Source: Paenibacillus sp. (GTDB lineage: Bacteria; Bacteroidota; Bacteroidia; Bacteroidales; Muribaculaceae). From it: DNA of 64,000 nt. Numbering within the stretch: position 1 is the first letter of the stretch; every line of letters begins with the position of its first letter. Under the pieces are notes generated by a model. That model was not told where the DNA came from. It did no database searches and saw only the letters and a program-made list of their open reading frames with translations. This document shows positions 1 through 9,900 of the stretch, piece after piece. Both the position numbers and the translations under genes were made by a program. Location: the NCBI GenBank assembly GCA_023663345.1, contig JAMPHR010000001.1:1-64000 (forward strand). Reading direction: 5' to 3'.

Positions 1-46
1 TTTACACACTATAATTTTTAACACTTTTCGCTTGCACAGGTCCTAG

Positions 47-122
47 ATTTCCCCACCACGAGGCCGGCAAGCAAATCGCCCGTAGGGCAAGATTTGCGCC
101 GTCGGGCGAGGTGTGGGGAAAT
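47..122. repeat. Nested inverted repeat, possible structured RNA or intergenic repeat
   Basis: Outer arms of 10 bases (47-56 and 113-122, ATTTCCCCAC and GTGGGGAAAT) enclose a second perfect hairpin. In it, GCAAATC (71-77) pairs with GATTTGC (91-97), and inside that GCCC (78-81) pairs with GGGC (85-88). It lies downstream of the acyltransferase gene read from the right. There is no clear T tract on the minus strand, so it is not a standard terminator. The rest of 1-274 shows AT-rich sequence and nothing else I can name. Confidence 0.5.
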
Positions 123-274
123 GAAATAAATGCCAATTTGGGCGTCGAAGACGTCCTATAATTCCCGCGTCCACCCTCACAGTTTTACCACCAATATAGC
201 CCTAAAATCCCTCTACACTTTATCTCCAACCCTGCTGTCTAAAAAACTAATCACTATACTCTATACTTTCCCCT

Positions 275-1327
275 CTATACTTCTTCATATCTATACTTTC
301 TCATATACCAGAAATAGGTCATTAGACGGCGTCTGACGACGTCAATCGTCGCACATGACACATATATACCCGCCACTAAGAAAATGGCCACAATGGAGAA
401 TTGTGTAAGCGACAGCGCGTTCCACAGAGTGATTACCGTAGGTTTCATCCATCCCACCCACACCTGAGGCGACTTATGGATGAGATATACCGCAAAAGCC
501 CCCGAGGCAAGAAGATTCACCTGCCGAGAACGGAACGACATCATGACAAACACAATGAAGAACGCCACCGACTCGGCAATTACGAGCGGAGAATTGTAGG
601 CAAACGCCATGGAGGATTCAAGTATCAGAGAGCTATATGCCACCCCTGCAGCCGTGAGGAGATACATCAGCAACGCCGGGAACATGATCCTGATCCTATC
701 GGCACGTCGCCAATAATCAATATCGGCAAACACACTCATCCTCATCCACCGGCCGATCATGTACATCATCACCAATTGTATCGGAGTATAACCTGTGGGA
801 TTGAACTCCATGCCCATCCCCCACCCTGCAGTGATATTGGCACATACAACCGCCATCACCACCATAGGCAACATTGCAGACGGAACCCTCTCCATAAGTC
901 CATTGATGGCAGGAGCAAGAATCATCAGAGCGAAATAGGCCGGGACGTACCAAAGATCGGTGCGGGTTATGACCCTGAGGCTGTCGGCAACCCCTGTCCA
1001 GGTGAACTGCCACGGATACACACAGCAATACACAAGATAGACCCCGCATGAATAGAGCATAACTGTCCCGAGAAACCTCACAGCCCCGCCGAGACGCAAT
1101 CTTATGCCGAAATAACCCGAGATGAGGGTAAAGCAATTAACCCCTATTATGGCGAACGATTCCACTATCACGCGCCACAAGCCACGGTCGGTGAGCTGGG
1201 AGAAATCGCCCACAGGACCCGGTAGCCCCAATGACGCCCCGTCCACATGGACCGTAAGCACCATGAGCATACTCACTATGCGCAGAGCCTCGAGATTGGA
1301 ACTCCTCGTCAAGCGTGCCGCCGGCAT
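275..1327 (-). CDS. Acyltransferase-3 family integral membrane protein
   Basis: This 350-residue protein is strongly hydrophobic, with about ten predicted membrane spans. It opens with the family's N-terminal signature, a basic stretch then NLEALRIVSMLMVLTVHV (about residues 10-28), where the His lies at the end of the first span as in acyltransferase-3 (OafA/NolL-like) proteins. Members move acetyl or other acyl groups onto sugars of exported glycans at the inner membrane. Its substrate cannot be told from sequence. It starts 13 bases after the barrel gene ends, so it is probably the last gene of the LysM-barrel-acyltransferase unit. The C-terminus is basic (RRRLMTYFWYMRKYRYEE). Family assignment is fairly sure; function is not. 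Confidence 0.75.
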   Translation of the reverse strand: MPAARLTRSSNLEALRIVSMLMVLTVHVDGASLGLPGPVGDFSQLTDRGLWRVIVESFAIIGVNCFTLISGYFGIRLRLGGAVRFLGTVMLYSCGVYLVYCCVYPWQFTWTGVADSLRVITRTDLWYVPAYFALMILAPAINGLMERVPSAMLPMVVMAVVCANITAGWGMGMEFNPTGYTPIQLVMMYMIGRWMRMSVFADIDYWRRADRIRIMFPALLMYLLTAAGVAYSSLILESSMAFAYNSPLVIAESVAFFIVFVMMSFRSRQVNLLASGAFAVYLIHKSPQVWVGWMKPTVITLWNALSLTQFSIVAIFLVAGIYVSCATIDVVRRRLMTYFWYMRKYRYEEV

Positions 1328-1340
1328 ACCTTAAATCCAA

Positions 1341-2060
1341 TTACAATATCCTGAAGAAGTAGGCAAGCGATACTTCGATCGATGATCCGCGCGAGGCGGC
1401 AAAGAAATCGCGCTTGGAGTCCTTGAATATATTGCCTATACCGAAATAGTAACGACCCTCGAGCAACAGCGAGTTGCGTCGGTTGATGAAGAATTCGACG
1501 CCCGCTCCACCGGCGATACCATAGTCAAACTTGTTCTCGACCTCCATCTTCATCTGCTCGTTGGTGCGCGTACCCTTGGGGAAATCGGGAATGGCATCAA
1601 GATTCTTATAGTCGAAATTGGCCGTTATCTTATCGCCGATCATAAAACCGGCCTCGGGGCCGAGATTAAAGAATCCCTTCACCTTCTTCGACCCGAAATA
1701 TATATGGGTGAGCAGAGGAATCTGAATATATGTGAGCTTTCTCTCATACTGGAACTGGGGAGCCTCGTCACGGGCGAAATCCTCCTTCCATCCGCGCTGG
1801 GTGATATTCACCTCGGCGATGAGGCCGAAGTACTTCTCCTCGGTATATCGGGCTGTCACTCCCATGGTGATGCCCTGTATCATGGACTGGTGTACCTCGG
1901 GGGTAAACGACATGCTCGACAATGTGGCACCGCCGCGCACTCCTATCGAAAAATTGGGTGAATACTCGCGCTGGGCCATGGCCACACCGGGCATCATGAA
2001 GATAGCCACAGCACACATCAGCAACGCACGGATGGCAGAATTGGGACTGATAGCCTTCAT
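1341..2060 (-). CDS. Outer-membrane beta-barrel protein, PorT-like
   Basis: The 239-residue protein has a signal peptide (about residues 1-29, ending near VAMAQ). It then alternates short amphipathic strands with turns and ends in a hydrophobic aromatic strand (VSLAYFFRIL), as in small Bacteroidetes outer-membrane barrels of the OMP_b-brl_2/PorT type. The start ATG overlaps the stop of the LysM gene by one base (TGATG at 2062-2058), which implies translational coupling. Its role is unknown. Being coupled to a LysM protein suggests a link between outer membrane and peptidoglycan, but that is inference. Confidence 0.75.
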   Translation of the reverse strand: MKAISPNSAIRALLMCAVAIFMMPGVAMAQREYSPNFSIGVRGGATLSSMSFTPEVHQSMIQGITMGVTARYTEEKYFGLIAEVNITQRGWKEDFARDEAPQFQYERKLTYIQIPLLTHIYFGSKKVKGFFNLGPEAGFMIGDKITANFDYKNLDAIPDFPKGTRTNEQMKMEVENKFDYGIAGGAGVEFFINRRNSLLLEGRYYFGIGNIFKDSKRDFFAASRGSSIEVSLAYFFRIL

Positions 2061-3988
2061 CAGATGCGGGATTTATCAATTACATTGCCCGGACGGAAAT
2101 TCACGAAGTAGAGAGCCTCGTTGTAGGATCCGGCTCCATCCTTGGGAGTAGTGAAGAAATATCCGTTCTGCACACCGTCGTATGTGCCGTTGTCATTGGC
2201 AAGATAGGGAATGATGAACATGCCGGTATCGAATCCGAGCAGTCCCTGGCGGGGTATCGCATTCTCCATGTGTCCGCCATACCACTTCTTGTATCGGGCA
2301 TCTATATCGGTGGTGCGCGGTGCCTCCTCGTCGGTATAGAAGCGTGAATACACGGTGGTGTTGAGATTGTGCATGTTTTCAAGCGTCTCGCCACGGAAAG
2401 TGGTCCACTCGGGGTATCCAAACATTCTCACTATCGGTGTCACAGCCTGGTCACGCCACTCTATTATACCGGGCATGAGTTTGTTAAGGTCGGCCTGACG
2501 GGCCGAGGTGGGAATGAAGGTATAATTACCGTCGGAAGGGAGGGCGCGCAGATCAGCGACATCAAGCCGACCGTCGACCTCGACCTCCATGTAGGTCTTG
2601 CCACGGGCCGAGAGCGACTCCTTGAGAGTCTCCACGAAATCGGCCTTGTCACCTGCAACACCCTTGATCGATACGAACACAGGGGTGGAGAATGAAAGCC
2701 TCTCCATCAATGCGTCGGCAGCCTTGCGGTACATCAGCGCACTGGGCAGATTGCACTGCATCATGGCAGGATTGGTGAGATAGGAGTCATCCTTCACAAG
2801 GAAAGTATTGAACACCTTTACATTGTTATTGCGCCCATACTCGGCAAGGATAGCCAACTGTGAGGCATTGTCGGGGGCTATGATAGCGTTGTGACGGCGG
2901 AAAGCCGAGTCAGTAAGCGCCTCCTTGATATTCAGTACAGATCCCTCGGTATCGTAGGCGGTGACATGGATGGGCGTACCGTTGTTGCGCAGACTGTCGA
3001 CCGCGATCAGGAAGCCCTTGTAGAACTCGGTATATCTCATCGCACTCTTGGAGGGGTTCTCCTCCTTGAGCATAAACGGAAGCATCACGGCCACCGAAAT
3101 CTCGCGCTTCTCCACTCCGGCATCAGCGGTTCCGGCAAGCGCACCGTCAGTAGTGGTCATGGCCACGGTATCAGCCGGAACGGTAGGCGGTAGCAAGGGC
3201 ATCGCTCTCACCGGGCCATCCTGAGTGTAGCCGGCATCATCTTTACGGGCCATGTCATCGGTCCCAGCCTGAGCTGTCACTCCCTCGGCAGGCACATTCT
3301 CCCCGGCATTTCCGGCAACCTCGGTCACTTCCACAGGGATATTGAGAACCTGGCCCTCACGCAGGGAATTGACTCCGGGATTGGCCGCCTCAAGCTCGGC
3401 AACCGACAGGCCGTGGGATACAGCGATGGAGTAGAAAGTCTCCTTCTTCTTCACCACATAGCCTTTCATCTCGGTCTTCTTAACCACGGGCTGAGGGACG
3501 CTCTCCACGGCTGTCTCCTCCTTGTCCACGGCCACATCCTCAGCCACGCCCGGCAACTTCACAGTGATGGTCTGGCCGGCCTTGAGGCCATTTTTGAGCA
3601 CGGGATTCTGTGCAATCACATCGTCGGTGGTCACGCCATACTTGTGGGCGATGCCGAAGATGGTCTCACCTTTCTGCACGTGATGCGTTATGACCTTTCC
3701 GGGAGCCTGGGCGGACGATGAGGCTGAGGCCGTCTCGACAGGGAAAAACAGTTTCATGCCCGAGCGCAGACCATCGGCAACCGATGGATTGTTGCGTATA
3801 AGCTCATCCTTGCTTATGCCAAGCTTGTAGCATAGCGAATAGACGGTCTCCTTGGATGTTACATCATAGTAATGATACTTCCGGCCCTGCACTGTGGTCA
3901 CAGGCAGATCCTTGATAGCAGCTTGCAGAGAAAATATCGAGGCTATCCCAAGCAGGGTAGCCATTGTTCCGAATCGTGAGAAATTCAT
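2060..3988 (-). CDS. Triple-LysM protein with C-terminal periplasmic-binding-protein fold
   Basis: The 642-residue protein has an N-terminal signal peptide (about 1-24) and three LysM repeats near residues 38-80, 100-144 and 175-219. Each carries the usual pattern ending in a NP and a G-x-x-(L/I) turn. A Thr/Ala/Pro-rich linker follows to about residue 290. From about 297 (ISVAVMLPFML) to the end it looks like a type-1 periplasmic-binding fold (Leu/Ile/Val-binding class). LysM binds peptidoglycan glycan strands, so the protein probably sits in the periplasm on the cell wall. Whether the C-terminal fold binds a ligand is unknown. It heads a three-gene unit, and a possible -7 element lies about 100 bases upstream. 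Confidence 0.8.
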   Translation of the reverse strand: MNFSRFGTMATLLGIASIFSLQAAIKDLPVTTVQGRKYHYYDVTSKETVYSLCYKLGISKDELIRNNPSVADGLRSGMKLFFPVETASASSSAQAPGKVITHHVQKGETIFGIAHKYGVTTDDVIAQNPVLKNGLKAGQTITVKLPGVAEDVAVDKEETAVESVPQPVVKKTEMKGYVVKKKETFYSIAVSHGLSVAELEAANPGVNSLREGQVLNIPVEVTEVAGNAGENVPAEGVTAQAGTDDMARKDDAGYTQDGPVRAMPLLPPTVPADTVAMTTTDGALAGTADAGVEKREISVAVMLPFMLKEENPSKSAMRYTEFYKGFLIAVDSLRNNGTPIHVTAYDTEGSVLNIKEALTDSAFRRHNAIIAPDNASQLAILAEYGRNNNVKVFNTFLVKDDSYLTNPAMMQCNLPSALMYRKAADALMERLSFSTPVFVSIKGVAGDKADFVETLKESLSARGKTYMEVEVDGRLDVADLRALPSDGNYTFIPTSARQADLNKLMPGIIEWRDQAVTPIVRMFGYPEWTTFRGETLENMHNLNTTVYSRFYTDEEAPRTTDIDARYKKWYGGHMENAIPRQGLLGFDTGMFIIPYLANDNGTYDGVQNGYFFTTPKDGAGSYNEALYFVNFRPGNVIDKSRI

Positions 3989-4085
3989 GGACTAACTAAA
4001 TGAAAAACTTTACGAAGTCTTTAGAGCGATCCGCATGGGTTGACAATACAGAGTGCGGTTATCACCTTGAATCGCTTGTGATTTG

Positions 4086-4093
4086 CAAAGTTA
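4086..4093 (-). promoter_or_regulatory. Possible -7 element of the LysM gene promoter
   Basis: The minus strand reads TAACTTTG, matching the Bacteroidetes TAnnTTTG -7 box, about 98 bases upstream of the LysM start codon. No good TTTG lies at the expected 19-21 base spacing, so this is a half-match only. Apart from this and the terminator at 4162-4191, the 228-base gap (3989-4216) holds nothing clear. Confidence 0.4.
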
Positions 4094-4161
4094 CAAAAAA
4101 TTCCGCAATCACCGCCACCTCAATTCCTAATTCTTGCTAATTAAAGAGTCCAATTAAAGAA

Positions 4162-4191
4162 GCGTGCCGACCCGCAAGAGGATCAGCACGC
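4162..4191 (-). terminator. Rho-independent terminator of the RG-II cluster
   Basis: On the minus strand GCGTGC pairs with GCACGC. Inside, after one mismatch, GATCC pairs with GGGTC around a 6-base loop. TTCTTT follows directly. It lies 26 bases past the stop of the last GH78 gene and upstream of the LysM promoter region, so it fits as the end of the enzyme transcript. Confidence 0.75.
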
Positions 4192-4216
4192 CACATTATA
4201 CATCAATATTCAATAA

Positions 4217-6985
4217 TCATAGGATATGGCCCGTAAGCCTATGCTTACCAGAAGTCATGGTGCGGGGCTTGTCATCGCCGGGCACATACACTTCGGCCGT
4301 GGTGTTGGCCGGGATTGTCACGTCAAGAGTCACGTTTCCGTCACCGCCACGGTGCCATTCCACCTCGACATCACCGTAAAGGGTCGCCGTGCGTCCCTTG
4401 GCCATAGTGAGGTCGCCCACGATCGCGGGCTTTATGATGAAATGCTGCATACCGGGACGCTCGGGATCGGCCTGGATGCCGAGCAACGAGCGGAACAGCC
4501 ACTCGTCGATCTGTCCCATCATGAAATGGTTCCACGATGAACCCTGGCGCGGATCCCACTGCTCGGTGAGAGTGGTAGCGCCGAACTTCTGCTGGAAACC
4601 ATAGCCCGGAGCATCGTAATGGTCGTGCATCTTCCACATGAGTGAATCCTGACCATTGTCGGAGAGGGCACGGAACAGATATCTGTTGCCGACATCACCG
4701 GTGGTGAGACGGTCGCCATGCTCACGTATATCCCCAATAAGATTGGCAAGCACGACATCGCGTTTACCATTAGGCACCATTCCGAGGAAGAGCGGAAGGG
4801 CATTGGAGGCCTGACTACCGGTGCCGTAATCGCCTGTGGACTCGTCGAAATACTTCTTGTTGAACGCTTTCTTCACCTCCTCGGCACGGGCAGAGTAGAG
4901 TTTCGCATCGGCATCGTTACCAGTCAGAGCCGCAGCCTTGGCAAGATAAAGCAGATCCATATAGTAATGGGCCGAACCCACAAGCCCCACGGGTGTATTG
5001 CGGGAGAATCCGGCTCGGAAATCTCCGTAATCGTACCAGTCGCCGAGGCCGAAATCAATGAGATTGCCGTCGGCACGGGTGCCGAGGTATTCTACATAAG
5101 CCTTCATCCTGGGATAATATTCACGTATCAGGCTGTCGTCTCCATAAGTTTCGTAGTACATCCATGGAGATACAAGGATTGTAGCGCCCCATTCGGGGGA
5201 TTCGGCAAACGGTTCCATCCCGGGGCCCTCGAACACTATATACTGCGGAGCAGTGGTGGGCACCATGCCGTCGGCACGCTGAGAGTCGGAAATATCGCGC
5301 ATCACCTTGGGCATATAATTAGCCAGATCATAATTATAGAAAAGGCTCGGACCATTGAGATGCACCTCCTCAAGCCATCCCAGCTTCTCGCGGTGGGGAC
5401 AATCGGTGAACACCGACTGCATATTGCTTCGCTGGGCATTACGGATCAAAGTGTGAGCACCGGTCAGCACAGGGCTGGAGCACTCAAACGCACTTATCTC
5501 GGGGGCTGAATTGTAGATGAAACATGACTTTATATCCTCGACAACAGGCAGATCCTGCGGGTTAGGCTCACCGGCAAGCACAGCTCCCTCGAGCTGGATG
5601 TAACGGAATCCGTAGTAAGAGAAACGCGGATGCCATGTCTCGGGACCATCCCCCTTGAGAGTATAGGTATAGATATGCTGGCGTCCTGTCTGCTTCTGAT
5701 TGGCCGCATTCTCGGGTGTGACACCCTCGGCCACAAGCATTGTGATCTTCTGTCCGGCCTTGCCCTGGACTGTGATCTGTGGGAAACCTGAGAGATTCTG
5801 CCCCATGTCAAGAAGTATGGCAGAAGGATCGATCTTACGCTTGGTCGATACGGAAGCCTTCTCCACCTCGTCGGCGGTGAGCTTATGGGTGCTCTTCACT
5901 CCGAAATGCTCCATTATCTTGACCGGAGGAGCCATCTGGGGAGTGAGTGCCCCCTTGGGTGCGCGCTGCACCACGGCATTGTGCCAACGGCTGTCGTTGA
6001 ATCCGGGAGTGTTCCAGCCTTTCTGCTCAAGGCGGGCATCGTAATCCTCACCTCCATACATCGAATGGAAAGTGATGGGACTGAGCGAGTATTTCCATGA
6101 GCCGTCGGTCGACACAACCTCGGTTGATCCATCGGTAAAGCGCACAAGCATCTTGAGCCACAGGGTCTCGGGACCGAAACCTATCTGAAGCTTGCTATAG
6201 CGGTCGCCCTTAACGACATTGTAGAATCCATTGCCGAGCAGAACGCCTATGGCATTTTCACCCCGGCGGAGCATATCGGTGACATCGTAAGTATTATAGT
6301 ACACGGTGTGGTCATAATCGCTCCACAGGGGGGTAAACTCCCCGTCGCCTACCTTATGGCCGTTGATGGAGAGCTCGTAATGACCGAGACCGCACACGTA
6401 TACAGTGGCATCGGCCACCTTGCGGGGCACATCAAAGTCCTTGCGCAGAAGGATGCTCCGGTAGGCAAGTGAATCAACTTTCTCCCATTTCTCCTTCACT
6501 TCGGGTTTCTTCCATTCCACGTAGCTGTAGTTGCGACCGGATGGTAACGCCGCCTTGTCGTAATCCACAGCTCCGATCCAATCACCTTTCAGAAAGGCGG
6601 CATCGGGAGCCACACGAAACTCTGCAGGAGTACTCCATGAGGACACCTTGCCAGACTTGTCCCACACCCTTACACGCCAGAAATAACGGGTGAGCGGATT
6701 GAGCGTAGGCCCTGCGTAGCGCACGAGCTGGCTGGCGGAGGATTCGACCTTTCCGGAATCCCACACCGACTGCTTGCGCTTTCCGTCGCGGGTAAACACC
6801 TCAATCTGGTAAGCCGACTGGAAAGTGCCGTCGGCACCCATCATCTGCCAGCCCAACCTCGGCTCCGAGGTGGGCAGGGCAAGCGGGTTATCGGTCATCT
6901 CGCATGTGAGGCGTGTGATCTCAAGGGCTTGAGAGGACACGAACGCACACAAGAGGCACATGTATAAAAATATTCTTCTTTTCAT
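4217..6985 (-). CDS. GH78 alpha-L-rhamnosidase
   Basis: This enzyme should release terminal alpha-L-rhamnose by inversion in the periplasm. The 922-residue protein has a signal peptide (about 1-20) and an N-terminal fibronectin-like and lectin-like region (about 25-350). A six-hairpin catalytic domain follows (about 450-815), then a C-terminal beta-sandwich. The family motif DCPHREKLGW starts at about residue 529. E534 fits the general acid and E809 (in TLTEQWD) fits the general base. At the later motif position that is usually Asp, Glu541 is found. I prefer the ATG at 6985 over the GTG at 6988; it gives a TGATG overlap with the preceding GH143-GH142 gene, so translation is probably coupled. 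It is the last gene of the cluster. Which RG-II rhamnose it cuts is not evident. Confidence 0.9.
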   Translation of the reverse strand: MKRRIFLYMCLLCAFVSSQALEITRLTCEMTDNPLALPTSEPRLGWQMMGADGTFQSAYQIEVFTRDGKRKQSVWDSGKVESSASQLVRYAGPTLNPLTRYFWRVRVWDKSGKVSSWSTPAEFRVAPDAAFLKGDWIGAVDYDKAALPSGRNYSYVEWKKPEVKEKWEKVDSLAYRSILLRKDFDVPRKVADATVYVCGLGHYELSINGHKVGDGEFTPLWSDYDHTVYYNTYDVTDMLRRGENAIGVLLGNGFYNVVKGDRYSKLQIGFGPETLWLKMLVRFTDGSTEVVSTDGSWKYSLSPITFHSMYGGEDYDARLEQKGWNTPGFNDSRWHNAVVQRAPKGALTPQMAPPVKIMEHFGVKSTHKLTADEVEKASVSTKRKIDPSAILLDMGQNLSGFPQITVQGKAGQKITMLVAEGVTPENAANQKQTGRQHIYTYTLKGDGPETWHPRFSYYGFRYIQLEGAVLAGEPNPQDLPVVEDIKSCFIYNSAPEISAFECSSPVLTGAHTLIRNAQRSNMQSVFTDCPHREKLGWLEEVHLNGPSLFYNYDLANYMPKVMRDISDSQRADGMVPTTAPQYIVFEGPGMEPFAESPEWGATILVSPWMYYETYGDDSLIREYYPRMKAYVEYLGTRADGNLIDFGLGDWYDYGDFRAGFSRNTPVGLVGSAHYYMDLLYLAKAAALTGNDADAKLYSARAEEVKKAFNKKYFDESTGDYGTGSQASNALPLFLGMVPNGKRDVVLANLIGDIREHGDRLTTGDVGNRYLFRALSDNGQDSLMWKMHDHYDAPGYGFQQKFGATTLTEQWDPRQGSSWNHFMMGQIDEWLFRSLLGIQADPERPGMQHFIIKPAIVGDLTMAKGRTATLYGDVEVEWHRGGDGNVTLDVTIPANTTAEVYVPGDDKPRTMTSGKHRLTGHIL

Positions 6986-9900
6986 CACAATACGTCTTTA
7001 CAGATGATACGGCCAAGCTCAGGAGAGTTACCAACAATCTTACCGTCAACCATGACACTCAGGCCCTTGCCCTTGTGATAACGGCTTCCATCCTTGTCCC
7101 AGATAATGGTGATATTACGGCCATGATAAGGCACGTTGTCAAGACAGAACCAATCCCATGTACCGGCAGGTACGAGAGGATTCACCTCAAGATCATTATC
7201 ATTGCGGGGACGCAGGCCACACAGACCGGTGATGACAAGATCATTGAATGTGGAATGGTTGTAATAACGGCTACGCTCCTGGTCGCCCTTGAGCCAGTAA
7301 CCGGTCACCTCGTCGAGATACTCGCCGATATATGGACGGCCACGGTGATGCTGAGACTCCACGTAACGCTTCATCTGAGCGAAATAGGTGCTGTCGTTCA
7401 CCACAGGATTCTCCTCGGTGTTCAGATAGTTGGCAAGCGCGGTGAGGGTCTGAGCTGACGCGAAAGGCCATATAGCACCGTCCCATTCACACTTTCCTAC
7501 TCCGTGGGTGCGGAATTCAGGATGACGGCGCTCGGCTGTGGTGAGACCGTAGGGAGCGGAGAAACCGTTTTCGTCGTTGAGCTGAAGCCAAGCCTCGTCA
7601 TACACACCCTTGTCTGGCAAATTGAAATACCAGGGGATATATCCGATGGCTTCACGCACCTGGGCGCATGTGTCGCCTCGCACTGTCTCAAAGAATGAAT
7701 GATCTTTGTTCCACAGGCGCGACTGGACGAGATCCTTGATCTCCTCGGCTTTATTCTCGTAGAGCTGCTGATCATCCTTTTTGCCGAGCTTCTCTGCTAT
7801 AGCAGCAAGAGCCTTGGCGTTGCCATACATGTAGGAATTGATGGTAGGACGGGCATACTTTTTCTTGCGTCCGCCGCTTATGCTCTCCTCCATGCCATCC
7901 TGCACATCACCCTGCCAGTATAGACCGTTGGGCAGACGGTGACTCTCCTCCCAGCGGGCATACTCGGCCTTGAGATCGGGATACATCTTGACAAGAGCGT
8001 CAAGATCTCCGTCGACCAGATAGCGGCCATAAACCGCATCAGGATTCCATGAGCTGAACTTCATCATCTTGTTCATGGGGCCACCGTCGTTGCCGTGATA
8101 CCATGTGTTGATGATACCGTCGAGATACTTGGGGTCGCGCAACCAACGGCTCTCGTAGATGTGATGGCCGATGGCACAAGCGATAAGGTTGTACTTGTCG
8201 GCATACGAACGATCAACCAAAAATTCGGTCATTCCGTATCCTACAGGTGTATCCTTGATATGCTTGCGCAAAGTCCACCAGCGATAGTAGTACATCTGCT
8301 CCATATCCTCATCGGGACACTCGAACAGAGGCACATTATCCTTCATCCAAGCCGAAGACTCGGAGTTAGGGATAGCCTGTGCGATATTCTCGTCCTCCAT
8401 GCCATTGAAATAATCAACATGATGGGCAAAATCGTCATACTTGAGTACGGCCGAGGAGGCATCGGCATCACGCGAGGAGGATTTGAAATTAGCGATGCGG
8501 TACACAGCCATCGGATCCACGTCATTGGCTCGGGGCATGTCATTGGTCTGGTCAGCCTCGGTGTCGACGTTGGGGAAATTGGAGTGAGGACCTGTGCGGA
8601 ACACCACACGCTCGATAGACTTAACAGGAGCGAAAAGCATACGGGTAGCCTTCTTTTCCCCGTTCACGTACACGGTGGAGTTGCGGTTGTCGACCGATAC
8701 ATCCACCTTCACATGATAAGGCTTGCCGGGCTCATAGTTAAGGATTTTTCCGTAGCGGGCACCACCCTTGGATCGGAATTCGCCTGACGGAGTGAGATCA
8801 AGACGGGCACAGGCGGTACCCTCGTCATCGACAAACTCGATGAGCAGGTTGCCATGATCATTCTGCTCGGCCATGAGGTCAAACTCCACAGTCAGCTCGC
8901 GTGTAGGGGGAATCTTGCGCTCTACCTTGGAGACATCATACGGATCCTTGTCGGAAAGAGTCAGCCAAGTGTTGGCATCCTTTTTCTCAAGCGATACGGG
9001 AGCCCACACGGGGGAATAGATATTCCACATTGTGAGATCGGCAAGAGCCGGATAGTCGGCGAAATTCTCATTGGCATGGGCCGAGGCAACAGTCTCGACG
9101 GGCACAGGTATGCGGGCCACCCACATATCCTCCTTACCCACGCTGTAAGTCACCCACAAATCACCATCGGCAGGCACACCGTTGCCCTCCTGGATACCGC
9201 GCACATACTGCGGACCAAACGACTTGTACTGCCCGGCATAACGCATAGGGGGCACCTCGCCGTGAACAAGGTTGAGCGTGGTGTAATCAAGACCATCGGA
9301 GCTCAACGAGATGGCGAGGGGCCAACGGAATTCGGAGGGGTTATATACGGTAGCATAAGTACCGTCAGAGAGCTTTTGGCCCCATATCTTGGCATTGCTG
9401 TTGACAAATCCCTTGGCACGCAACACAGGCTCATGCCAAGTGTTGCCACCATCCTTGCTCACCGAAGTGAGTGCATGTTTCCACAATCCGGCAATATCTC
9501 CGTTGGGGAGAGTGTACCAGCAGAAAGCCTTATAAGGCTTCTTCAACGGAATGGCAGGATCCTCGCGGTCGGCCTCCTCCACCCACTGCATACGATAGAG
9601 AGGATTGTCGATTATCTCCTTGCAAGCCTCACGGAAACCCTTGTCCTTGCTCTTGGTGTAGAAGGGATACAGGGTGTTCTTCTCGTTGAAATCATGATTG
9701 TAATAGATGAAATATATCGGACCGAACGAACCGTCGGGATATATCTCACGTACCACACGGCCAATTCCGTTGCCGTCGTTGGGGTCATCCTTGTGGTGCA
9801 AAGCGATACCATAGTTGCCGATAGCGAGCAGGCGACCCGACTTGGATACATAGAAACCCACACGCTGGTGCATCACAGCATCCATGTTTTTGGCTGTTAT

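Noticed and set aside
401-1051. Long plus-strand reading frame opposite the acyltransferase gene
   Set aside because: It is His/Arg-rich with no family features, and mirrors a convincing membrane protein on the other strand.
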